A stretch of 64,000 nucleotides of DNA, taken from Arthrobacter sp. Soil736. Lineage in GTDB: Bacteria > Actinomycetota > Actinomycetes > Actinomycetales > Micrococcaceae. Below the pieces are notes generated by a model. That model saw only the letters and a list, made by a program, of their open reading frames with translations, was not told the DNA's origin and ran no database searches. Both the position numbers and the translations under genes were made by a program. Below, piece after piece: positions 1-8,846 of this stretch (position 1 is its first letter; each line of letters begins with the position of its first letter). The stretch spans positions 62,464 through 126,463 of the forward strand of contig NZ_LMSB01000074.1 of assembly GCF_001428005.1 (NCBI RefSeq), given 5' to 3'.

Positions 1-1
1 C

Positions 2-1330
2 GGAGGGTCCACGAGCCTGAACCATATTCCGGCTGTCATGACTGGCGCCAACCTGAATTCCCCCGGCTCCTACAGCACCACGTTCAACCACTACGGTGTT
101 CTTGGCATGGTGGAAGACTCCAATCGTCTTCCCCGTCTGAATAGCTCTGTCGGCGCAGCGTTCCCGGCAGCTGCCTTCAGCACCACCACTAGCACCGCGC
201 CCGTTGCCTCCTTCACGGCCACCCCCACCTCCGGGACCGCCCCGCTGAACGTGTCCTTCACCGACACCTCCACCGGCTCGCCGACGTCCTGGTCCTGGGC
301 CTTCGGCGACGGCGGCACGTCCACCGCGAAGAACCCGGCCCACACCTACACCGCCGCCGGAACCTACACCGCCACCCTGACCGCCACCAACGGCACCGGC
401 TCGGGTTCGACCAGCTCGACGATCACGGTCAACCCGGCGCCTCCGCCAGCGGACACCACGCCCCCGGAGACGACGATCACGTCGGGACCACCTGCGACAT
501 CGACGTCGACCAGCGCCTCCTTCGCATTCACCTCGAGTGAAGCCAATTCGACGTTCCAGTGCAGCCTGGATGGTGCGTCGCGCGTCGCGTGCACCTCGCC
601 CCAGACCTACACCGGGTTGTCGATCGGATCCCACACATTCGATGTCTGGGGCACCGACGCAGCCGGCAACACCGACGCGACAGCAGCGACGCAGACCTGG
701 AGCGTCGGCCCCAGCGGCGGCAGCGGCATCGTCCGCGAGTCGGTGAGTCAAGCCACGAACACCGCAGCGAGCACCACGCTCACGATCCCCCAGCCGGCGG
801 GCGTCGCCCAGGGTGATCTGCTCGTCAGCTGTGTGTCCCTGAACGGCGGCAGCATCGCCGCGACAGGCGTCCCGACCGGTTGGACACCGTTGGCGGCGGT
901 GACCACCATCGCAAACCCGAAAGTCTACGGCTACTACAAGGTCGCCACCGGGTCCGAGTCGGCGAGCTATTCCTGGACGACAACTTCGACGACGAGCGGG
1001 GGAGGCATCGCACGGTACTCCGGCGCCGGAGGGCTCGACGGCGTCGCCACGTCTGCGTCCGGCGCGGCAGCATCCTCGGGAACCGTCCCGGCAGTGACGA
1101 GCACGACTGCGAACGCGATGCTCGTCGGATGCATGAGCGTCAACTCCGGCTCGGTCACCCTCACTCCGCCGGCCGGGATGGTCCAGGCAGTCGAGACCGG
1201 CGCACGCCGCTTCGAGGTCGCCGACGGCATTCAGGCGATCGCGGGACCAAGCGGGGCGAAGACGTGGACGTTCAGCGCCGCCCGCGAGTGGGCCGGTTGG
1301 CTGGTTGCGCTTCGACCCAAGACGCCGTAA
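2..1330 (+). CDS. Secreted phosphoesterase C-terminus with PKD and Ig-like domains (5' truncated by window)
   Basis: The reading frame is open from base 2, before the first ATG at 38, so the gene starts outside the window. The first 50 or so visible residues (motifs NHIPAVMTGANL and FNHYGVLGMVEDSNRLPRL) match the C-terminal end of the acid phosphatase/phosphoesterase family, where a similar NHY-L-IED-LP segment closes the catalytic domain. A PKD domain follows (WAFGDGG and NPAHTYTAAGTYTATL motifs), then an Ig-like repeat starting DTTPPETTITSGP, then a Gly/Ser/Thr-rich beta domain ending GWLVALRPKTP. About 442 residues are visible. The protein is probably extracellular and acts on phosphate esters or lipids. 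Domain assignments are from motif recognition only. Confidence 0.75.
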   Translation, partial: GGSTSLNHIPAVMTGANLNSPGSYSTTFNHYGVLGMVEDSNRLPRLNSSVGAAFPAAAFSTTTSTAPVASFTATPTSGTAPLNVSFTDTSTGSPTSWSWAFGDGGTSTAKNPAHTYTAAGTYTATLTATNGTGSGSTSSTITVNPAPPPADTTPPETTITSGPPATSTSTSASFAFTSSEANSTFQCSLDGASRVACTSPQTYTGLSIGSHTFDVWGTDAAGNTDATAATQTWSVGPSGGSGIVRESVSQATNTAASTTLTIPQPAGVAQGDLLVSCVSLNGGSIAATGVPTGWTPLAAVTTIANPKVYGYYKVATGSESASYSWTTTSTTSGGGIARYSGAGGLDGVATSASGAAASSGTVPAVTSTTANAMLVGCMSVNSGSVTLTPPAGMVQAVETGARRFEVADGIQAIAGPSGAKTWTFSAAREWAGWLVALRPKTP

Positions 1331-1444
1331 CTCCCCTCGCACCGTGCTCGAGGGGCACGGCGCACGATCCACACAAAAATCAGACGCTAAAGCAGGTGAC
1401 CGGCCAAGGGGCCAATTAGACCCTACGATTACGAGCAGGACCCA

Positions 1445-2223
1445 ATGTCGAAGAGACGACCCATGGCAAGGACAGCTGCGACTCCCCCGGTGAAGCACTT
1501 TGGGGAGACCCTTCGGGCCAGCAAACACAGTTTCCGGCTCATCAGGGACGAGTACGCGCTGCCCAACAAGACGAACTCGACCTGGGCTCCCCCGGAAATG
1601 TACACCGAAGAGCAGTGAGCGGCTCACAGTTGGATGTATGAGGACGAAGGCCACCGAATCCACTCGGATGACTTCTGCTCCCGGCAGCGCGAGGCAGCAC
1701 TGGAGAACTTCGACCTGAACATGGCTTTCTTCAGGCAGCTTTCCGGTAAGGATTTCCTGGCGGCCCTGACCGAGATGCTCGGCAAGCATAAGAACCTGAA
1801 GCCTGTTACCGACTTGGCCGCTGTCGACGGCGTGGAGGGGGCCTACGTCATGGTCCTTGACCGGTACAAACAGGCCTACGTCGGTCAGGCATGGGACATC
1901 GGCGTTAGGATCAAGCGGCACTGGAGCGGGACCAAGCAGTTCGACCGCCTGATTTTCCCTGACAAGGAAACCTCCGTCCTGTCCATCGATTCCTTCCGTG
2001 CCCTGAACACGACACGCATTTTTGCGGCCAGGACCGGGCGGGGCTGGAACTGGAGCAGCGCCTCGTGAGTACCTTCCCGCCTGATTTCCTGCTCAACCGA
2101 GTCCCCGGCGGCACCAGGATCATGGGTGACAGATTTCTACCGACGGAAGTCAAGCGGAGGCAGCTGCTACCGAATGAGGTAGCGGGAGAATCCCAGGGTT
2201 TCAGCCGGCCCGAGGGCGACTGA
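1445..2223 (+). pseudogene. GIY-YIG nuclease-like protein, broken by a stop and a frameshift
   Basis: An ORF from ATG 1445 (MSKRRPMARTAATPP) stops at TGA 1616-1618, but the same frame continues to 2068 with convincing protein, including YVMVLDRYKQAYVGQAWDIG and IKRHWSG. This resembles the GIY-YIG fold (a YV..Y-VGQ start followed by R-KRHW). At about 2036-2041 the coherent reading moves one frame (AGLELEQRLVSTFPPDFLLN) and ends at TGA 2221-2223, which fits a one-base deletion in the acc-ggg-cgg stretch. With an in-frame stop and a frameshift, the gene is probably inactive unless the sequence contains errors. The GIY-YIG family call is moderate; the disruptions are directly visible. Confidence 0.6.
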
Positions 2224-2445
2224 TGCCCAGCGTCCGCTATCTAACGCGCACGGGCTCGGACAATAACTGGTTTTCGGTCGGAATCGGCAAGATGTTTCCG
2301 AAATGCCCAGATTCTCGGACTCGATGCTCGGCAAGATCCCGAATCGGAAGGATATTGCCGATAACCCCTACCCTCGCCGCAGCCCGGACTTTGCGATGGA
2401 ACGTAGGTATCCTAGCGCTGGGCCATCTGTGCCGCAGGAGCCGGT
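2224..2445. other. Intergenic stretch with repeated TCGGCAAGAT motif
   Basis: No gene is seen. TCGGCAAGAT occurs at 2284-2293 and again at 2328-2337 (44-bp spacing). ATATTGCCGAT at 2352-2362 is close to its inverted form. This could be a binding or recombination site, but nothing identifies it. Confidence 0.35.
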
Positions 2446-2889
2446 CTACTCCTGATTGCCGTACAGTCGCTGCACTTCCTGTTTCATGATCGGTGCGATG
2501 TCCCGCGGATGGGCCAGCTGGCGTTCCCTGGCATAAACCGCTCCCGTAACGGCGGCCCGCAATTCCTCCCAGGTGGAGAACTGCCCCGGGAGCCTGACGA
2601 ACCAGCGGAACCCTCCCGGGCGCTGCTCCACTCCGGCATCGGCCAGATAGGAGTTCACCGCCTCGACTACGATCTGCCGGTCCTCCGCAGTAAAGGGCTC
2701 GCCGGATTTCGTGACGTTTCCGTCCTTGTCTTGCCTTGTCACGGCCACCGTCCTGGTGCTGTCGTCGGCCAGAGGTCCCCGGCGGAGGTTCTCCGGACCA
2801 GCGGCCCAGCCGATCAGGGCACCCCAGCCGTTCTCGTCGAGGTCGGACCAACCCTCATCCGGCCCGCCGGCAGGTACCGACTCCCACAT
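2446..2889 (-). CDS. Hypothetical protein, 147 aa
   Basis: An intact acidic soluble protein (MWESVPAGGPDEGW...). Its ATG at 2889 is preceded on the minus strand by a good AGGAGG ribosome binding site at about five bases spacing, which decides the start. No signal peptide or membrane segment is visible. The C-terminal half (FRWFVRLPGQFSTWEELRAA, then ARERQLAHPRDIAPIMKQEV) looks helical. I do not recognise the family. It lies alone between two decayed genes in the accessory region. Confidence 0.7.
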   Translation of the reverse strand: MWESVPAGGPDEGWSDLDENGWGALIGWAAGPENLRRGPLADDSTRTVAVTRQDKDGNVTKSGEPFTAEDRQIVVEAVNSYLADAGVEQRPGGFRWFVRLPGQFSTWEELRAAVTGAVYARERQLAHPRDIAPIMKQEVQRLYGNQE

Positions 2890-2959
2890 AATGCCTCCTC
2901 TGGCCCGTTGTTATCAGGAAGTACAGGGAACCCGATACCCTGGGCGCCGCGCCGCGACT

Positions 2960-3100
2960 TCAGCGCCCCTTGACGGTTGCCTTTATGTTCTCAAGTGCGG
3001 CCAAGTCTTCAGCGTTGGGTTCGGTGCGGACGATGACGAGTGTCTGCAGCATGTGAACCAGGTCGACCGAGGTGATCGTGTAAGTGTCCGTGCTGACCAC
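2960..3100 (-). CDS. Small hypothetical protein or C-terminal gene fragment, 46 aa
   Basis: On the minus strand a coherent C-terminus (TYTITSVDLVHMLQTLVIV, then RTEPNAEDLAALENIKATVK) ends at TGA 2960-2962. A GTG at 3100 could start a 46-residue protein, but there is no ribosome binding site. The reading frame upstream runs into antisense RCC1-repeat DNA. It is therefore either a very small gene or the tail of a gene cut by a rearrangement near 3100-3112. Confidence 0.4.
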   Translation of the reverse strand: MVSTDTYTITSVDLVHMLQTLVIVRTEPNAEDLAALENIKATVKGR

Positions 3101-3680
3101 CGGATTTTTATCGGTATTCGCGCTGAAGACAGACGGGACGGTGTGGGCCTGGGGCGGCGGCAGCCACGGCCTACTCGGGGACGGCACAGGCAACGACTCC
3201 ACCGTGCCGGTGCAGGTCACTGGCCTGACCGGCGTGCAGAACGTCACGACCACTTACGGCTCTGTATACGCGGTGAAGACCGATGGAACGGTCTGGGCTT
3301 GGGGCCTGAACGGCTTCTTTGGCCAGCTCGGGAACGGCACCACCACCACCGATTCCCTTGTGCCGGTCCAGGTAACGGGCCTGACCGGGGTCCATAACGT
3401 GGTCTCCGACTATTTCTCGGCGCACGCGGTGACGACTGATGGAACGGTGTGGGCTTGGGGCAGCAACGATTACGGCCAGCTCGGGACCGGCACCACCAAC
3501 TTATCCACTGTGCCAGTCCAGGTAACGGGCCTGACCGGCGTCCAGAACATGACCACCGCCTACGAATCGGGATACGCGGTGAAGACCGATGGAAGCGTAT
3601 GGGCCTGGGGTCTCAACGACCGCGGTCAGCTTGGCAACGGCACCACCACCGACTCCCTTGTGCCGGTCCAGGTCGGCTGA
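3084..3680 (+). pseudogene. RCC1/ATS1-type beta-propeller repeat fragment
   Basis: The ORF carries four RCC1-like repeats of about 51 residues, each with a KTDGTVWAWG motif followed by GQLGNGTTT and VPVQVTGLTGV. In DNA the repeats recur about every 153 bases (near 3120, 3273, 3428 and 3582). Full RCC1 proteins have more blades and bacterial ones normally carry a signal peptide. Here the frame opens right after a TAA at 3081 with a GTG, and the last repeat breaks off at VPVQVG-stop at 3680. Both ends look cut, so this is probably an internal fragment. Residues before about 3112 do not look like RCC1. Confidence 0.6.
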
Positions 3681-3925
3681 AGGGGTCGACCTGATGCGGG
3701 GCTGTGGGAGACTCGGTAGCCGAAACCAGCATGGCAAACCGTAAGCCGGTCACTTTCGGGGTATTCATACGTCGCGGCCCAGTGATCGGCTCGGCGCATC
3801 GGCGGTCCATGAACATATGGCCGGCAGGGCAACATCCCAGTTCCACTTCGGCGCATGGTCTCGACGACTAGGACAGCCCTGGTTGTGCGCTGATCAGCAA
3901 ATGCTTCGTTAGCGAAGGAAATTCC

Positions 3926-4822
3926 ATGCAAGAATATCCCCGCGCGGTCCACGGCCAGGAAAGTCGGCACGAGCATCCAGGATCACTGCCATACTCGCCA
4001 TTTTCGCCTTATCCGTGCTTGGCGTGGGTGCCACGGCCGCCCCGGCAGGTGCGGTGCGCTCCGCGCCGTCGTGGAAAATTGAGGCCATCGTGTACGTCAA
4101 TACCGATCTCACGTATACGGATACGGGCGGCGGGTCCCACCGACTGGTGGCCAGCCTGACTCCTGATGAGTTGACTACGGTGAAGGACAGCGTCAAACAC
4201 GTTCGTGAACACCGACATTCCGTCTTGGAGCGGTGGCCGACAGAATCCCGCCGTGTCGATAAAGACGATTGACACGCCGCTGAGCGGTGCGACCCTCGTT
4301 GCTGATGGCTACGGCGGCTGGACTCCTTCACCCTGGTCAACCAAAGCAGACCAAGACCCGGGTTTTGATTCATACATTGTGCTGTCGCAGCCCTACGGCT
4401 GGGATTTCGGGACGAACTCCACGGACAACATCGCCCATGTAGGCGGTCTGACGTGGAACACGGGAACCGACCCCTTGTTCTCAGAGATCGAAGTGCCGGC
4501 GATAGACGCATACGGCCGCAACGTGTTCAAACACGAGTGGGGTCATGGAATCACGTCCGACTATGATGCGGCGGGCACGGCGCCGAAGCCGATGGTAGAT
4601 AACCATCACCCGGAAGACTACGTCAATTGCCGGACGCACAAGCCGTACGTGCTCCAGGACGGCAGCGACGCTAACCCGATCCCGAACTCCATCTTCAACG
4701 ACTCGTCCGGATTCACCCACGACTACTACTCCGGCCTCACGGCATTGAAGAGCAGCCCCACGCACTGCACCGGGATCACACGGGCCGCTTGGGCAAGCGG
4801 CGGACCGGTCACCAAGCGTTAG
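3926..4822 (+). pseudogene. Secreted zinc metalloprotease, frameshifted
   Basis: A signal-peptide-like segment (RITAILAIFALSVLGVGATA) lies in frame 1 from about 3980. A ribosome-site-preceded ATG at 3926 is in frame 2. Frame 1 continues through EAIVYVNTDLTYTDTGGG to about 4200. The coherent protein then continues in frame 2 (FVNTDIPSWSGGRQNPAVS) to the stop at 4822. The metalloprotease signature HEWGH lies at 4532-4546, followed by a Cys-containing region (DYVNCRTHKPYVL). The two shifts, near 3960 and 4200, would prevent synthesis of a full protein. The family is a general HExxH secreted protease; no finer call is safe. Confidence 0.6.
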
Positions 4823-5194
4823 CTAGGCTGTCCGCTCCTTCCACTGAGAACGAAGTAACGCGCGATGTTGGGAAGGGCCGGAGTCATTGTCTGAGACGGG
4901 GCACCGGCCGTTTCCCAAAAGGGGGAATCAATACCAGCCTGCTGAATAAAGCCTGCTGAATAATTTGTGTTGTTATGAACCGCTCGACCATCGAGTCGGC
5001 GGGGCGGGTCCCGTCGTCATCGCTGAAGACCGGGCCGGCGGCGCCGGGGGTGTTCCCGGTGCAACGACGTGCGCCGTGAACAGGCTGCCCGTTCGCTCGG
5101 CGCCGAGCCTGACCTGGCCCCGCCGAGTCTCACGAACTCTGGCTTGGTGCTACGTGCCCTGAACCGGACGAAACCAGCCAATCACTGGCCAAAA
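4823..5194. other. Intergenic region with a 14-bp direct duplication
   Basis: No supported gene. GCCTGCTGAATAA occurs at 4937-4949 and 4951-4963, a perfect 14-bp period. The rest is GC-rich sequence without a convincing ORF; short frames here have no recognisable protein character. Confidence 0.5.
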
Positions 5195-5195
5195 G

Positions 5196-5231
5196 TGTCT
5201 CACCAAGTCTGTCTCACTCGTGCTGTCTCAC
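5196..5231. promoter_or_regulatory. Three TGTCTCAC direct repeats with 14-bp period before the recombinase gene
   Basis: TGTCTCAC starts at 5196, 5210 and 5224, giving an exact 14-bp spacing. The block ends 45 bases before the resolvase start. Serine resolvases commonly bind sites next to their own genes, so this may be an operator or part of a res site. The repeats are seen; the role is inferred. Confidence 0.55.
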
Positions 5232-5276
5232 AGATCCTCGAGGCAAAATGACACAACCCGGACGTAGCATCTGGGC

Positions 5277-5945
5277 ATGGGACTTCTACTGGGGTACGTC
5301 AGGACATCGACCACCGACCAGCACGGGCAGATGCAGTTTGATGCGCTCATCGAGGCCGGCGTCAAAGAGGAGCACATCTACTTCGACCAGCTCTCCGGGA
5401 CGAAGTCGGCTCGCGAACGACCTGCCCTGAGCAAGCTGCTCGGCTACGCCCGCGACGGGGACACGGTGCTCGTCTACAGGATCGACCGTTTGGGCCGGTC
5501 CCTGATCGACGTTCTGAACACGGTCGCGGAGATGCAGGAACGCGGCATCGGACTCAAATCCCTGATGGACGGGATCGACCCGAGCTCAGCGTCCGGACGC
5601 CTCCAGCTCGGTTTGTTCGCGACGCTGGCGGAGTACGAGCGCGAGCTCATCAACGAGCGGGTGCCTGCCGGCATCATGGCGGCCAAGGCACGCGGCGTCC
5701 GGTTCGGCCAGAAGCCGATCAACCAGGACACCGTGGAATCCAAGCTGGAAGTTGCCCGCCAGCTCCTGTCCAAGGGGAAGACGCCGGAGCGCGCTGCCGC
5801 CACGGTCGGTTGGTCCAGGGCCACCCTGTACCGATACCTGAAGAAGTACGGCACCGAGGTCCCGGAGCTGGATGAACGGCAGGTGGTGCTTGGCCGCGGC
5901 CGGTCCCAGCATGCAAACAGCAAGCCGTTGCCAGCCCGTGACTGA
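5277..5945 (+). CDS. Serine recombinase (resolvase/invertase family)
   Basis: 222 aa. The N-terminal catalytic domain begins LLGYVRTSTTDQ, and Ser11 aligns with the nucleophile of the Hin/gamma-delta family. Further family motifs are DQLSGTKSARERPAL, VYRIDRLGRSL and GRLQLGLFATLAEYERELI. A C-terminal helix-turn-helix (KTPERAAATVGWSRATLYRYL, about residues 165-190) would contact DNA. The length is typical of a DNA invertase or Tn3-type resolvase. The protein catalyses site-specific recombination through a 5'-phosphoserine intermediate. The three TGTCTCAC repeats just upstream are its most likely binding sites. It is intact, unlike most neighbours. Confidence 0.92.
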   Translation: MGLLLGYVRTSTTDQHGQMQFDALIEAGVKEEHIYFDQLSGTKSARERPALSKLLGYARDGDTVLVYRIDRLGRSLIDVLNTVAEMQERGIGLKSLMDGIDPSSASGRLQLGLFATLAEYERELINERVPAGIMAAKARGVRFGQKPINQDTVESKLEVARQLLSKGKTPERAAATVGWSRATLYRYLKKYGTEVPELDERQVVLGRGRSQHANSKPLPARD

Positions 5946-5982
5946 ACGGTCGGCCACCTCCCGGGCACGTAGAATCGTCGGC

Positions 5983-6454
5983 ATGAAAAAGGGACAGGGC
6001 GGTACCTCGCTAGGCGGCAGGATCATCAGCACGCGCAAGCCGGCACCGCGGGAAAAGACCGTCACCGTGCCCGAGCTGCGGTGCCGGCAAAGGCCAGCCC
6101 TGCTTCCGGGTCGTCTCCGGGAACATTCGAACGCTGCGCCGCTTGCACCGTTCCCCGGCGCCTGCGAAGAAGCCGACGACCCGGGTCGGCCACGTCCGGC
6201 AGGTGTACAAGGACGCCCAGGACCTGGGCCCGATCATCCCGGTCCACCCCACCCGGCTCCGCCTGGACCGGTCCCCGCGGCTTGCCCCCGGCCAGGTCTA
6301 CGTGACGCGCACCGGAACGCTCTACCACTCGGCCTGGTGCACGGTCGTCGCCCACAAATGGGACAACGACCCCGACGGACTGATCCTCATCGCCGAAGAC
6401 ACAGTCGGCCGGCGTAAGGAGTGCACGGACTGCGAAGAACCGCTCACCAGCTGA
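5983..6454 (+). pseudogene. Phage-type zinc-ribbon DNA-binding protein, apparent frameshift
   Basis: ATG 5983 opens frame 1 (MKKGQGGTSLGGRIISTRK, then PAPREKTVT). From 6068 the coherent protein is in frame 2, starting with the zinc-ribbon motif CPSCGAGKGQPC (6068-6103) and continuing HVRQVYKDAQDLGP to the stop at 6454. The CxxC-x7-C pattern is that of actinophage DNA-binding zinc fingers. The C-terminus carries a second Cys pair (KECTDCEEP). Frame 2 has a TAG near 6011 and no start before the motif, so a one-base shift near 6065 is the simplest reading. Confidence 0.5.
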
Positions 6455-6574
6455 AGCGCCACCAAGCCCGGCGTCTGCGCATGTTCCTGGGTAGAGACCA
6501 AGCAAAGGCGGACATCGTGCACAGTCCCGAAGGAGTGGGTGGACTGCGCCCACTGCGTCCCGGATAGTAGCGGC

Positions 6575-6937
6575 ATGAACAGGGAGAAGCGCACGATGGC
6601 CTGGGTTGCCGCTGCCGTCGTCTGCATCGCCTTGCTGGTAGCGCTCGTGCCCGTCGGCGTCAGGTTGTACGAGGTCCACCAGCTGGCGTGGGACTGGACA
6701 CTCACGCCGAAAGAAGTGCCGTCCAACGTCCAGTACGATGACCGCGAGTTCAACTGCGGGCAGGACGCCAGGCCACGTCCCGGGCGCACGCTGGACGGGC
6801 TGACCGTGCGCGGGAAAACCGCCGGCGGCGGCGACATCTACGCCGCCGAACCGCCGCCAGGGGAGAGCGTGGTTACCTCCGTTTCGATCCGCACCGCGGA
6901 GGGTGTCTTCACCTGCGACCTCATGGGTGGTCCCTAG
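6575..6937 (+). CDS. Small membrane-anchored hypothetical protein, 120 aa
   Basis: The start is taken at ATG 6575 (MNREKRTMAW), because the in-frame upstream stretch reads through a Cys-rich segment that looks like another gene's remnant. Residues 8-28 form one transmembrane helix (MAWVAAAVVCIALLVALVPV). The remaining 90 residues would be extracytoplasmic, with two cysteines (FNCGQD and FTCDLM) that could pair. There is no recognised family. Confidence 0.6.
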   Translation: MNREKRTMAWVAAAVVCIALLVALVPVGVRLYEVHQLAWDWTLTPKEVPSNVQYDDREFNCGQDARPRPGRTLDGLTVRGKTAGGGDIYAAEPPPGESVVTSVSIRTAEGVFTCDLMGGP

Positions 6938-6983
6938 CGCCCCGGATCTTCCGCCCGGTCCGCCCAACAGATAGTGTTGGGCT

Positions 6984-7505
6984 ATGGAAAAGCAGCGGAA
7001 GGCCGTAGAGCAGACCGTGATCCTGAAAGGCGACGGCCGGGAGACGCCGGTCAAAATGCGGAACGGCGTCATCCTTCTCCCCAAGGGGTTCAAGGTCTCG
7101 CCCCGTCGTGCCGCACGCCGCGGCAAGGCGGCGGCTAAAACCGTCACGGTCAACCTGGCCGGCCTGAAAGACGCACCGGACTACGGCCCGAGGGCCGTCA
7201 CGCAGCGTCTGGTGAACGCGCTCGGCAACAACGCCGTGGCGGCACTTCTCGGTGTTAACAAGGACAGGCCCGGCCGGTGGCTGTCCGGTCAGGATGCGCC
7301 GAACGAAGAGAACCGCGCACAGCTCGCCGACCTGGATGCCCTGGTGGGCCACCTGCACAGTGCGTTCACCCCGGCCCAGGCCAGGCTCTGGCTGGAAGGT
7401 CAGGACCCGCATCTGGGTGCCCGCCCCATCGACGTGTACCGGCTCGAAGGCGCAGCCCCGGTGATCGAAGCGATCCGGGCTTTCGAACAGGGAGCGTTCG
7501 CGTAG
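6984..7505 (+). CDS. Antitoxin, MbcA/ParS/Xre toxin-binding (DUF2384) type
   Basis: 173 aa. The basic N-terminal half (VSPRRAARRGKAAAKTVTVN) is probably DNA-contacting or flexible. The C-terminal half has the DUF2384 layout: ALLGVNKDRPGRWLSGQDAP, an aspartate/alanine-rich helix, then FTPAQARLWLEGQDPHLGAR and the terminal AAPVIEAIRAFEQGAFA. In this family that domain blocks a RES-domain toxin. The stop codon (7503-7505) directly abuts the GTG start of the RES gene, the usual antitoxin-toxin order and translational coupling. Such antitoxins normally repress their own operon. Confidence 0.85.
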   Translation: MEKQRKAVEQTVILKGDGRETPVKMRNGVILLPKGFKVSPRRAARRGKAAAKTVTVNLAGLKDAPDYGPRAVTQRLVNALGNNAVAALLGVNKDRPGRWLSGQDAPNEENRAQLADLDALVGHLHSAFTPAQARLWLEGQDPHLGARPIDVYRLEGAAPVIEAIRAFEQGAFA

Positions 7506-8060
7506 GTGGAGTTCTGGCGCGTACTCAACTGGCACCCGGACGCCTCCACCCCGGCAGACAACGGACACCCGCTCTACATCTGGCCGCGGCAGGGAGCCGG
7601 CAGGGTGGACGACCCGGACCACGAATACACCGTGCTCTACGTGGGCGACACGGCTGAAGGCGCCGCGGCGGAAGCCTTCGGCCGGTACCCCGTATGGACC
7701 TCCGACATCCTGGCCCCGCCGCCGGGGACACCTGCCGGTACGGTCAAGGCCCTCGTGAAGTACGAGGGGGATCCGGCCATCCTGGACCTGGATGACCCGG
7801 AGGTGCTGCAGGACTGGTCCCTGCGGCCCAGCAACGTCGTCTCCAGAGACAGGGCCTCCACCCAGCAGTGGGCGCGATCCATGTTTGAAACCGACGACTA
7901 CGCCGGCCTCTCCTGGTGGTCCTTCTACGAGCCCCGCTGGGCCAGCTTCGGGCTATGGGACATTGCCGGGCTGACCTTGGCCGGCGACCCGGAACCGCTG
8001 ACCGTGACCCATGATGCCGTTCAGGAAGCAGCAGCGCTCATCAGGCGCGTCATCACCTAG
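7506..8060 (+). CDS. RES-domain toxin (NAD+-degrading family)
   Basis: 184 aa from GTG 7506, with zero spacing to the antitoxin gene. The three hallmark positions of the RES fold are visible: Arg5 (FWRVLNWHP), Glu56 (VGDTAEGAAAEAFGRYP) and a Ser in GLSWWSFYEPRW (about residues 135-145). Characterised members such as MbcT phosphorolyse NAD+ and stop growth when the antitoxin is lost. Its length matches the family and it is undamaged, in contrast to the decayed genes around it, as expected if the pair stabilises the island. Confidence 0.85.
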   Translation: MEFWRVLNWHPDASTPADNGHPLYIWPRQGAGRVDDPDHEYTVLYVGDTAEGAAAEAFGRYPVWTSDILAPPPGTPAGTVKALVKYEGDPAILDLDDPEVLQDWSLRPSNVVSRDRASTQQWARSMFETDDYAGLSWWSFYEPRWASFGLWDIAGLTLAGDPEPLTVTHDAVQEAAALIRRVIT

Positions 8061-8071
8061 ACCAGGCCACC

Positions 8072-8199
8072 TCACCGTCCCATCACTTGCAGGACGTCGA
8101 ATATGGTGCGGAGCAGCGCCAACGCCAGGCTGCACGCCACGATCCACAGACCGGCGATCTGCGTACGGGGCGCGCTTTGCCATCCTCTTGCTGATTCAT
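8072..8199 (-). pseudogene. Very small membrane protein, apparent one-base frameshift
   Basis: On the minus strand, ATG 8199 with GGAGG upstream gives MNQQEDGKARP. The coherent continuation RTQIAGLWIVACSLALALLR is in the neighbouring frame and ends at TGA 8072. Together they would make a protein of about 42 residues with one membrane helix. The span is 128 bases, not a multiple of three. It is too short to name. Confidence 0.35.
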
Positions 8200-8215
8200 C
8201 TGAGACCGCCTCCAG

Positions 8216-8779
8216 CTAAAGCTCGTTCATTTCGGCCAGTTGCTTGTCATCGAAGTGCTCAGCAGCGTCCAAAAAGAACTCCGTGCTGCCAAGCGCCGCG
8301 GCGATGCCGGTTTCGAGCTTCTCGTAGCATCGGATGGAAAGGGTCCTGGGGGCCGACGCGTCGAGCACGAACAGCGGCGGTGACGTGTACGGCACGTGGA
8401 AGATCTTCGCCCAACCTAGGGTTCGGGCCACCTGCCCGATTTTGGCGCCACTCTCGGGATTGATCTGAACGAGATCAGCCAGAGGCAGAATATCAACGAC
8501 TTCAGTTGTCCCTCGCGCGGTGACTACCCCACCTCCGACGATGTCCAATGCCATGAGCCCGCGCTGCCCCACTGTGAGGTTGACGACCTGGAGGAGAGGG
8601 ATGGCCTCGGCGTCTTTCCGTAATGCCGCGACCTCGACGTTTTCGTAGTCTGGAGCCCGCTCTGCTTCGCCAGGAAACCTGACGATGTGTCGAGGGGCGT
8701 CAAGGCAAATCAAATATTGGGTGCCGGAACGCGTTCGAACTCGGAATGAACCTGACATTTGATCTAGTAATTCGTGCAT
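8216..8779 (-). CDS. Hypothetical protein, 187 aa
   Basis: An intact soluble protein (MHELLDQMSGSFRVRTRSGT) with no signal peptide or membrane segment. It has a beta-rich N-terminal half and a C-terminal stretch IFHVPYTSPPLFVLDASAPR before an acidic tail FDDKQLAEMNEL. I do not recognise the family. The upstream DNA is the minisatellite region, and no partner gene is adjacent on the same strand. Confidence 0.65.
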   Translation of the reverse strand: MHELLDQMSGSFRVRTRSGTQYLICLDAPRHIVRFPGEAERAPDYENVEVAALRKDAEAIPLLQVVNLTVGQRGLMALDIVGGGVVTARGTTEVVDILPLADLVQINPESGAKIGQVARTLGWAKIFHVPYTSPPLFVLDASAPRTLSIRCYEKLETGIAAALGSTEFFLDAAEHFDDKQLAEMNEL

Positions 8780-8846
8780 ATCCCAATTCTGACAGACGAA
8801 TTGCTAAGAATGCATATAACGTCATGCATTGAGCGATCTCACTGGG

